The position numbers and the translations under genes were made by a program. Shown here piece after piece: positions 57,925-64,000 of a DNA stretch of 64,000 bases. Under the pieces are notes generated by a model that was given only the letters and a program-made list of their open reading frames with translations, ran no database searches and was not told where the DNA came from. The stretch is from Fructilactobacillus lindneri DSM 20690 = JCM 11027. Lineage in GTDB: Bacteria; Bacillota; Bacilli; Lactobacillales; Lactobacillaceae. Every line of letters starts with the position of its first letter. Positions within the stretch are counted from its first letter, which is position 1. The DNA is taken from positions 124,001 to 188,000 of the forward strand of contig NZ_MIYK01000001.1 of the NCBI RefSeq assembly GCF_002907375.1, read 5' to 3'.

Positions 57925-59187
57925 ATGGAAGTGAAATCAAAAGATGGGGTTCATTTTAACTACAAAAAAAGCGAAAAATTTAAAAGTATTGTAATTACAA
58001 TTGATTTTGTAGAACCACTTAGTGATAATAACTTAGAGAAACGAACCATGGTTGCAGAAATGATTGAAAATTATAGTAATAAATATAATTCAAAATTAAA
58101 AGTTGCTCAAAAATTAGCAAAAATGTATGGGGCACAATTTGGAACAAATGTTTTTAAAATTGGAGAAATGGCTGTTTTGCGAATATTAATTAGCTTCGTA
58201 AATGATGAGTATTTGCCAAACAATGCTGATTTGATTCAACAAATCACTGAATTTTTGCATGAAATGATTTTTAATCCATATTTTGAAACCAATCAATATC
58301 CGAAACAAATATTTAAACTACACCAACAAAATTTAATTAATTACCTACAGAATTTAGATGATAATAAAAAGTACTATGCCGCTAAGGAATTAAGCAAATT
58401 GTATTTTGCAGATAAGCCACAAAATTCTAATTCAATTTTTGGAGATGTACATAAGCTTAAAGAAATTAACAGTAAGGAGACTGCTGATTATTATCGTTGG
58501 ATGTTGGATCATGACGAAATTTTTGTATCTGTTTTAGGAGATGTATCTAGTTCACAACTTAAAAAAATTCAACAACAACTTGATTTTAAACCTCGAAAAA
58601 CAGTGAAAAATTTAGTCGTTAATCTGCAAAGTAGTTCTAAAGTAAGAGAGAGAACAGAAGTTGTACAACAACAGCAATCAATTTTAAATTTAGCCTATGA
58701 AATACCGGTATCAATAAAAAGTCATGATTATTATGCTGCTTTAATTATGAATGCGATTTTAGGTGGTTCGCCATTATCACTAATGTTCACTAATATTCGA
58801 GAAAAACAAAGTCTTGCATATTACATTAATAGTAGTTATAAATCTACGCTAGGTTATTTAACGATTCAGAGTGGGATTGATGGAGAAAACTATCTTCTGG
58901 TAAGAAAGATGATTGCTAAACAAATAGAATTAATTATTCAAATGAAATATTCTGATGACCTACTAGAAAATGTTAAATTGTTAATGATATCTGATTATTT
59001 AACTAAATTTGATAGTGATCGACAAATTTTAAACAATATTTTTATTGAATCAATTTTACATCAATCAATTAATAAAGGTGACTGGATTGATAATATTAAG
59101 AAGGTTAGCAAAAAAGATATTGCAAAAGTAGCAAAATTGTTAAAATTGAAAGCAGTTTTTTTCTTAAAAGGTGAAAATAATGCATAA
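57925..59187 (+). CDS. M16-family protein, inactive-type partner (YfmF-like)
   Basis: A 420-aa protein with the M16 peptidase fold (SPLSLMFTNIREKQSLAYYI is the C-lobe hallmark). It lacks the HxxEH zinc motif, so it is presumably the non-catalytic half of a heterodimer. In Bacillus the homologues YfmF and YfmH are linked to EF-P modification and sit side by side. Its stop overlaps the next gene by 8 bases. GGGGGG lies 10 bases before ATG 57925. Confidence 0.85.
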   Translation: MEVKSKDGVHFNYKKSEKFKSIVITIDFVEPLSDNNLEKRTMVAEMIENYSNKYNSKLKVAQKLAKMYGAQFGTNVFKIGEMAVLRILISFVNDEYLPNNADLIQQITEFLHEMIFNPYFETNQYPKQIFKLHQQNLINYLQNLDDNKKYYAAKELSKLYFADKPQNSNSIFGDVHKLKEINSKETADYYRWMLDHDEIFVSVLGDVSSSQLKKIQQQLDFKPRKTVKNLVVNLQSSSKVRERTEVVQQQQSILNLAYEIPVSIKSHDYYAALIMNAILGGSPLSLMFTNIREKQSLAYYINSSYKSTLGYLTIQSGIDGENYLLVRKMIAKQIELIIQMKYSDDLLENVKLLMISDYLTKFDSDRQILNNIFIESILHQSINKGDWIDNIKKVSKKDIAKVAKLLKLKAVFFLKGENNA

Positions 59188-60475
59188 AAATTTTTATTCG
59201 AGAGTTAATGAAACAGTATATGATGAAGTTCTTGATAACGGAATGAAAGTTATTATTAATCCTAAACCTTCCTTTAATTCAGCTTATGGGATTTTAACAG
59301 TTGATTTTGGTTCAATTAATAATTTAATTAGACATAATGATAAAGATATTCAAGTACCTGCTGGAATTGCACATTTTTTAGAACACAAGATGTTTGACAA
59401 AAAGAATTATGACATTAGTAATATTTTTGCAAAATATGGTTCTGAAAATAATGCTTTTACAAGTTTTAATCAAACTAGCTATTTATTTTCAGCAACTGAT
59501 AAAATTCAAGAAAATATTGATGTTTTATTCGATTTGGTTCAAAAACCATATTTTGATGCTAAAAAAATTGCTAAAGAACAAGGAATTATTGATCAAGAAA
59601 TTTTGATGTATCAAGATGAACCAAGTTCACGACTTTATTTTGATACAATTGCTAATTTATATCCGGAATCGCCCTTAAGTAATGACATAGCTGGTAGTGT
59701 GGATTCTATTGCAAAAATTAGCGAAGCAGATTTGTATAATACATATTATCAATATTATCTAGCTGCTAATCTTAATTTTGTGTTGGTAGGGAATATTGAC
59801 GTTAAACAGGTAATAAATTCTATTTCTCAAAAGGAAAAAGAACTTAATTTAACAAATAAAGGTAATATGGAAGTTGTTAACCAACTAAAAAGTGAAGTTA
59901 ATCAACAAATTGAAGCTTCAAAACCAATTTCATTTAATAAGACATCAATGCAATTAGAAACGCCTAAAGTTGCATTGGGAATTCGTGGCCCTTATAATCA
60001 AATTTCAGGAAAACAGTTTGCTAGAAACGAATTGGCAATGGGAATCTTTTTAGAAATGATTTTTTCGGAGGATTCAGATATTTATCAACGACTTTATAGT
60101 GATCAGGTGATTAACGAATCATTTGGTTATGATTTCGATATGGAAGCTGGATATCAGTTTATCATTTTTGCTTCTGATACAAATGAACCAGAAAAATTTT
60201 ATCAACAAATCATGATAGAAATCAAACGTGTTTTAAATAATCCTGAGTTAATTTTTAATCAATTTGAATTGATTAAAAATGAAGAAATTGGTGAACATAT
60301 TTCCATGATGAATTCAGTTTCTGCAACAGCTAATCAAATGGGAGATAAATTAAATGGCTATACTAACTTATTTGATGAAGTAGATATGATTAGTGAAATG
60401 AATTTTACAGAAGTGATTGATTTTGCTCAAAAATTTTTCGCTGGTAGTAGTAAAACAATTAATATCATTGAATAG
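59180..60475 (+). CDS. M16-family zinc peptidase (YfmH-like)
   Basis: A 431-aa pitrilysin-type peptidase. The inverted zinc motif HFLEH is at 65-69 (AGIAHFLEHKMFD), with the downstream glutamate region GIIDQEILMYQDEPSSRLYF. It is the catalytic partner of the preceding gene. The role is uncertain: EF-P 5-aminopentanol modification in Bacillus, peptide processing in others. I chose ATG 59180, 7 bases after AAAGGTG; GTG 59171 is part of that site. Confidence 0.87.
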   Translation: MHKNFYSRVNETVYDEVLDNGMKVIINPKPSFNSAYGILTVDFGSINNLIRHNDKDIQVPAGIAHFLEHKMFDKKNYDISNIFAKYGSENNAFTSFNQTSYLFSATDKIQENIDVLFDLVQKPYFDAKKIAKEQGIIDQEILMYQDEPSSRLYFDTIANLYPESPLSNDIAGSVDSIAKISEADLYNTYYQYYLAANLNFVLVGNIDVKQVINSISQKEKELNLTNKGNMEVVNQLKSEVNQQIEASKPISFNKTSMQLETPKVALGIRGPYNQISGKQFARNELAMGIFLEMIFSEDSDIYQRLYSDQVINESFGYDFDMEAGYQFIIFASDTNEPEKFYQQIMIEIKRVLNNPELIFNQFELIKNEEIGEHISMMNSVSATANQMGDKLNGYTNLFDEVDMISEMNFTEVIDFAQKFFAGSSKTINIIE

Positions 60476-60542
60476 GGCTGGATTTCGTAACATGAATTCT
60501 TGTGATATACTGACATTAAATAAATAAAACGGAGTTGTAATA

Positions 60543-61442
60543 ATGACTGATGAGAATAAAGATCAAAAATTAAGCATTGGCAGTGAATTAAAAGCTGCTC
60601 GTATCAAAGCGGGTTTATCAATTGACGGGTTACAAAAAAAGACCAAAATTCAAAAGAAATATTTAGTTGATATTGAAAACAATGATTTTGACTCGTTACC
60701 AGGTAAATTTTATGTTCGCGCATTTGTCCGTCAATTTGCTAATGCAGTTGGTTTAAATGGGGAACAATTAATAGATAGTTATAATTTAACTAAGTCTAAA
60801 CCGGCTGAAGTAAAGAAAAACATGGAACCAGTTAAAAATGAAAGAAGTACAAGCCAATCGACTCCACGACCATCGCGAGTAGTTACTCCTTCAGTTAAAG
60901 ATCGTGAAAAAAATTTGAACAAACGAAAATACTTGCCATTATTAGGTCTTTTAGTAATTTTAATAGTTGTAGTAGCTGTTGTTTGGATATCAATTAGTAA
61001 AACGCAAAAGGATAGTAGCAGTTCTGCTCCTACAAATTCAAAGGTTACAGTTTCGAATGATGATACTAAGAAAAAATCTAATGATAATAAGTCCAAAAAA
61101 GATTCTAAGAGCAATGATAAAACTGAAATAACTCCAGTTAAAGGAAGTACATCCGATTTTACAGTTAAAACTGGTAAAACTACTTCAAAACTTGATTTAG
61201 GTGCGTCACAAAAAGCTAATACAATAGTTAAAATAAATGGTAATCAAGTTTGGCAGGGAGATTTAGATGTTAATGCCGGACATACAGTAGATATTCCTGC
61301 TAATACTACAGATGTTAATATTCATATGACAAATGCTCCAGTTTCAAGTGTTAAATTGAATGATAAACAAATTACTTTGCCTGCCCAAGCACAAGGACAA
61401 GATGCACAACAAAGAGATATGAATCTTAAATTTACTAAATAA
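60543..61442 (+). CDS. RodZ-like cell-shape protein
   Basis: A 299-aa bitopic protein. N-terminal helix-turn-helix (about 12-75: IGSELKAARIKAGLSIDGLQ, DFDSLPGKFYVRAFVRQFA) binds MreB. A basic linker, one membrane segment (about 132-152), a Ser/Asn/Lys-rich spacer and a C-terminal DUF4115 beta domain follow. The position between the M16 pair and pgsA is typical of RodZ in Firmicutes. Confidence 0.88.
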   Translation: MTDENKDQKLSIGSELKAARIKAGLSIDGLQKKTKIQKKYLVDIENNDFDSLPGKFYVRAFVRQFANAVGLNGEQLIDSYNLTKSKPAEVKKNMEPVKNERSTSQSTPRPSRVVTPSVKDREKNLNKRKYLPLLGLLVILIVVVAVVWISISKTQKDSSSSAPTNSKVTVSNDDTKKKSNDNKSKKDSKSNDKTEITPVKGSTSDFTVKTGKTTSKLDLGASQKANTIVKINGNQVWQGDLDVNAGHTVDIPANTTDVNIHMTNAPVSSVKLNDKQITLPAQAQGQDAQQRDMNLKFTK

Positions 61443-61446
61443 AAAT

Positions 61447-61485
61447 GTAACGATCTGTTTACTTTAATGACAGGTCGTTATTTGG
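61447..61485 (+). terminator. Hairpin between rodZ and pgsA
   Basis: TAACGATCTGT pairs with ACAGGTCGTTA (one G-U) around 61447-61480, but the trailing T run is short, so termination may be partial. Confidence 0.5.
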
Positions 61486-61506
61486 TTATGTATTGGAGGA
61501 AAACAA

Positions 61507-62094
61507 ATGAATTTACCAAATAAATTAACAATGTTTAGAATTATTTTAATACCAGTTTTCTTACTTTTATTAGCAGTTCCTTGGGAAATGGGAAATGTGA
61601 TGGTGTTAGGAACTATGATTCCAGTTGCCCAAATATTAGCGGCAATTGTTTTTATTATTGCTGCATTAACTGATTTTTTGGATGGACAAATTGCACGAAA
61701 ACAACATTTAGTAACAAACTTTGGTAAATTTGCAGATCCTTTAGCAGATAAAATGATTGTTATGACAGCATTTATTATGTTAGTAGGGATTGGCTCTAAT
61801 AATGTTGCAGCTTGGATTGCAGCTATTATTGTTTGTCGAGAATTAGCAGTGACAGGTTTAAGATTGATTATTGTTCAAAATGATGGTGAAGTGGTTGCAG
61901 CTGCTTGGTCTGGTAAAATCAAAACATTTTTTGAAATGATTTCAATTATTATTTTATTATTAAACAACGTATTTTTTGCTAATTTTGATATTCCAGTTGG
62001 ACAGATTTGTTTGTATATTGCATTAATTGCAGCGGTTTATTCAGGAATCGAATATTTTGTGAAAAATAGAAAGGTTTTTGCTGATTCATTTTAA
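61507..62094 (+). CDS. pgsA: CDP-diacylglycerol-glycerol-3-phosphate 3-phosphatidyltransferase
   Basis: Makes phosphatidylglycerophosphate, the first step to phosphatidylglycerol and cardiolipin. It has 195 aa and about five membrane segments. The CDP-alcohol motif DGx2ARx8Gx3Dx3D is complete: Asp59, Gly60, Ala63, Arg64, Gly73, Asp77, Asp81. GGAGG lies 7 bases before ATG. cinA follows after 26 bases. Confidence 0.94.
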   Translation: MNLPNKLTMFRIILIPVFLLLLAVPWEMGNVMVLGTMIPVAQILAAIVFIIAALTDFLDGQIARKQHLVTNFGKFADPLADKMIVMTAFIMLVGIGSNNVAAWIAAIIVCRELAVTGLRLIIVQNDGEVVAAAWSGKIKTFFEMISIIILLLNNVFFANFDIPVGQICLYIALIAAVYSGIEYFVKNRKVFADSF

Positions 62095-62120
62095 TTAATA
62101 ATGTAATGGGAGGAAACTAT

Positions 62121-63359
62121 ATGAATGCTGAAATTATAACTGTAGGAACTGAAATTTTATTGGGTGAAATTGTCGATACTAGTGCACCCTTTGTCGCGCG
62201 TAATCTTGCTAATCTAGGAGTGGATGTGTACTTTCAAGATACTGTTGGTGATAATTATGAACGGCTTGAAGAAACAATTTCATTAGCAGAAGGAAGAAGT
62301 AGTTTAGTTGTTTTAACTGGTGGTTTAGGTCCAACTGAGGATGATATTACTAAGCTTGTTTTGGCAAAACATCTTGGATTGAATCTTACAACTGATGAAA
62401 AAGCACTGACAAAAATCAACCAATTTTACCAATCTTATGAATTAGGTAAACCGGCAAATGCTGATATTATGGCTAAATATATTGAAGGATCGACTGTGCT
62501 TCCGAATGAAAAAGGATTTGCTGTGGGGATGTTTTTAAAAACTCCTAATTGTGATTACTTGGTACTCCCAGGACCTCCTGTAGAAATGCAATTTATGTTT
62601 AATAAATACGCACTTCCAATTCTTGCTAAACTTACTCATGGAAATGCAGTAATTGATTCTAAAGTAATGCGATTTTTTGGAATTGGTGAAACAGAATTAG
62701 AAAAAGATTTAAAACCATTAATTGACAAGCAAACTAATCCTACCCTTGCAACTTATGCTAAACGAAATGAAGTTACTTTGAGAATTACTGGGAGTGAAAA
62801 GACAGAACAGGATGTTAATTCTTTAATTGATGAGATGGTAAAAAAAGTCATGGAAATCGTGGGACAATATTTCTATGGCTGGGGTGACGATAATTCACTT
62901 GCAAAAGTTGTTGTAAATTTACTGAAAGAGAAGCATTTATCCATTACTGCGGCAGAATCACTTACTAGTGGGATGTTTCAAAGTCGAATTGGTAATATTT
63001 CAGGTGCTTCTGAAGTATTTCCTGGCGGATTTGTAACTTATTCAGCAACGGCTAAAGAGCAAATGTTAGAAATTCCGACTGAAATTGTTAACAAGTATGG
63101 AGTAGTTTCTAAAGAGACTGCAACTTATATGTCTCAAAATGCTCAAAGCAAAATGAAAACTGATATTGCAGTATCGTTTACTGGAGTAGCTGGACCTGAT
63201 GAATTAGAAGGCCATCCTGCTGGTTTCTTTTGGATTGGGTTATCCTTGCCAGATGGAGAAGTTTTGACTAAAAGCGTTAACTTTGCCAAAGCCCGGAATG
63301 AAGTTCGTGACTACGCTACCAAAACTGGTTTTAAAATGATTTATGATAATTTTAAATAG
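62121..63359 (+). CDS. cinA: CinA family protein
   Basis: A 412-aa two-domain protein. The N-terminal MoaB/MogA-like domain (about 1-170) has ITVGTEILLGEIVDTSAPFV and TGGLGPTEDDITK. The C-terminal nicotinamide-nucleotide amidase domain (about 255-410) has AESLTSGMFQSRIGNISGAS and FTGVAGPDELEGHPAG. It may salvage NMN formed by DNA ligase and is linked to competence in some species. ATG 62121 follows GGGAGG by 7 bases; ATG 62106 lies before that site. The gene often next in relatives, recA, is not here. Confidence 0.9.
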   Translation: MNAEIITVGTEILLGEIVDTSAPFVARNLANLGVDVYFQDTVGDNYERLEETISLAEGRSSLVVLTGGLGPTEDDITKLVLAKHLGLNLTTDEKALTKINQFYQSYELGKPANADIMAKYIEGSTVLPNEKGFAVGMFLKTPNCDYLVLPGPPVEMQFMFNKYALPILAKLTHGNAVIDSKVMRFFGIGETELEKDLKPLIDKQTNPTLATYAKRNEVTLRITGSEKTEQDVNSLIDEMVKKVMEIVGQYFYGWGDDNSLAKVVVNLLKEKHLSITAAESLTSGMFQSRIGNISGASEVFPGGFVTYSATAKEQMLEIPTEIVNKYGVVSKETATYMSQNAQSKMKTDIAVSFTGVAGPDELEGHPAGFFWIGLSLPDGEVLTKSVNFAKARNEVRDYATKTGFKMIYDNFK

Positions 63360-63365
63360 TTTTTG

Positions 63366-63394
63366 AAAGAAATAACTTTTGTTATTTCTTTTTT
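63366..63394 (+). terminator. Terminator after cinA
   Basis: AAAGAAATAAC pairs with GTTATTTCTTT around 63367-63390, followed by T. Confidence 0.8.
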
Positions 63395-63406
63395 AGTTAT
63401 AGTTGG

Positions 63407-63435
63407 TTGACACCCTATTTTTTTAACATTAAACT
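63407..63435 (+). promoter_or_regulatory. Promoter of rny
   Basis: TTGACA (63407-63412), 17 bases and TAAACT (63430-63435), 65 bases before the start codon. Confidence 0.6.
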
Positions 63436-63500
63436 TAATAAGTAGTTTTCTTTTAATGTTAAATTATTAGGAAACCGTGATTAAGTGATACGGAGGAAAA

Positions 63501-64000
63501 ATGATGCTTTTGGCTATTATTGGATGCGCCGCTATCGCTATAATTGTTGGATTTTTACTTGGTCAATATACTCATAAACGAACGGTTGAAAAGAAATTAG
63601 ATGCCGCTCATAAGAATGCTAATGACATTCTTGCTGATGCGAAGAAGCAAGCACAAAGCGAATTTAAAGCTAGTACTTTAAAAGCAAAGGAAAAAGGTAA
63701 TGCATACCGTTCCAAAGTTGAAAAAGGGTTAAAAAAGCGTCGTGCTGACATTCAACGTCAAGAAGATTATTTATTAAAGCGTGAGGAAGCATTAGATCGT
63801 AAAGATCGTTCTTTTGAAAAGCGTGATAATAATTTAAATCAACAAGAAGAAAAGCTTAGTAATGAGAAAAAAGGGCTAATTAAAAAGCAGCAAGATGCAG
63901 ATGCACTTATCGCAAAACGGCAAGAAGAAGTCACTAGAGTTGCTTCACTAACTCAAGAAGAAGCTCGTGACTTAGTAATTGATGAAACGAAAAAATCATT
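63501..64000 (+). CDS. rny: Ribonuclease Y, N-terminal third (runs off the window)
   Basis: Membrane-bound endoribonuclease that starts mRNA decay. The 166 visible codons give an N-terminal membrane segment (about 3-22, AIIGCAAIAIIVGFLLGQY) and a long charged coiled coil, ending SLTQEEARDLVIDE, which is the family pattern. The KH and HD catalytic domains lie beyond base 64000. GGAGG is 5 bases before ATG 63501 and 8 before ATG 63504. Confidence 0.92.
   Translation, partial: MMLLAIIGCAAIAIIVGFLLGQYTHKRTVEKKLDAAHKNANDILADAKKQAQSEFKASTLKAKEKGNAYRSKVEKGLKKRRADIQRQEDYLLKREEALDRKDRSFEKRDNNLNQQEEKLSNEKKGLIKKQQDADALIAKRQEEVTRVASLTQEEARDLVIDETKKS

Overview
The window is AT-rich chromosomal DNA from a rod-shaped Gram-positive bacterium of the order Lactobacillales, almost certainly family Lactobacillaceae (the former genus Lactobacillus). 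The evidence is the gene order tdk-prfA-prmC-sua5-glyA-upp-atpBEFHAGDC-(DUF1146)-murA-mbl, the mreBCD-minCD block, a KxYKxGKxW signal peptide joined to an LPxTG anchor, and a pyruvoyl-type histidine decarboxylase cluster. A Phe-type D-Ala-D-Ala ligase suggests D-lactate-ending peptidoglycan precursors and intrinsic vancomycin resistance. I cannot fix the genus or species from the sequence alone.

Layout. Positions 1-2.5 kb (minus) hold a respiratory module: NDH-2 and the start of cydA. A zinc-ribbon S14 and a 35-aa partner follow (minus), then a cell-wall NlpC/P60 hydrolase (plus). From 5.1 to 9.9 kb are ornithine carbamoyltransferase, pyrD (minus) and divergent pyrB-pyrC (plus). Two back-to-back promoters there each feed a PyrR-type attenuator, and pyrC is frameshifted. 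A secreted nuclease and the histamine cluster hdcP / hdcA-hdcB occupy 10.0-14.1 kb. From 14.2 to 19.8 kb is an accessory-looking stretch: acetyltransferase, DEDDh exonuclease with BRCT, LytTR/DUF3021 pair, a nonsense-broken hydroxyacyl-CoA dehydrogenase, a small membrane protein, a divergent tRNA-Glu(CUC)/tRNA-Gln(CUG) pair and a serine hydrolase.

From 19.8 kb the content is mostly conserved housekeeping: gatD-murT (lipid II amidation), tdk to upp, the complete F1Fo ATP synthase operon, murA, mbl, yidD, rodA and ddl. An XRE/TPR regulator, a universal stress protein and a frameshifted rarA follow, then yueI, rpsD with its leader, ezrA, iscS-thiI, tpx, T-box-controlled valS, folC, mreBCD, minCD, a pair of M16-family proteins, rodZ, pgsA and cinA. 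The window ends in the first third of rny. recA, often found between cinA and rny in relatives, is absent from that position.

How the genes work together. Cell-shape and wall functions dominate: murA, ddl, murT-gatD, rodA, mbl/mreB, mreCD, rodZ and ezrA/minCD make and position peptidoglycan, and the LPxTG hydrolase remodels it. Energy comes from a bd oxidase fed by NDH-2, from ATP synthase, and from histidine/histamine exchange coupled to decarboxylation. Carbamoyl phosphate is used by both argF and pyrB here, but no carbamoyl-phosphate synthase gene is present. Several loci look damaged (pyrC, rarA, the dehydrogenase and perhaps a small ORF after hdcB). Three of the four are one-base losses in A or T runs, so they need checking as sequence error, real decay or frameshifting. 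I saw no CRISPR array, insertion sequence, prophage or plasmid feature, and no convincing wholly new system.
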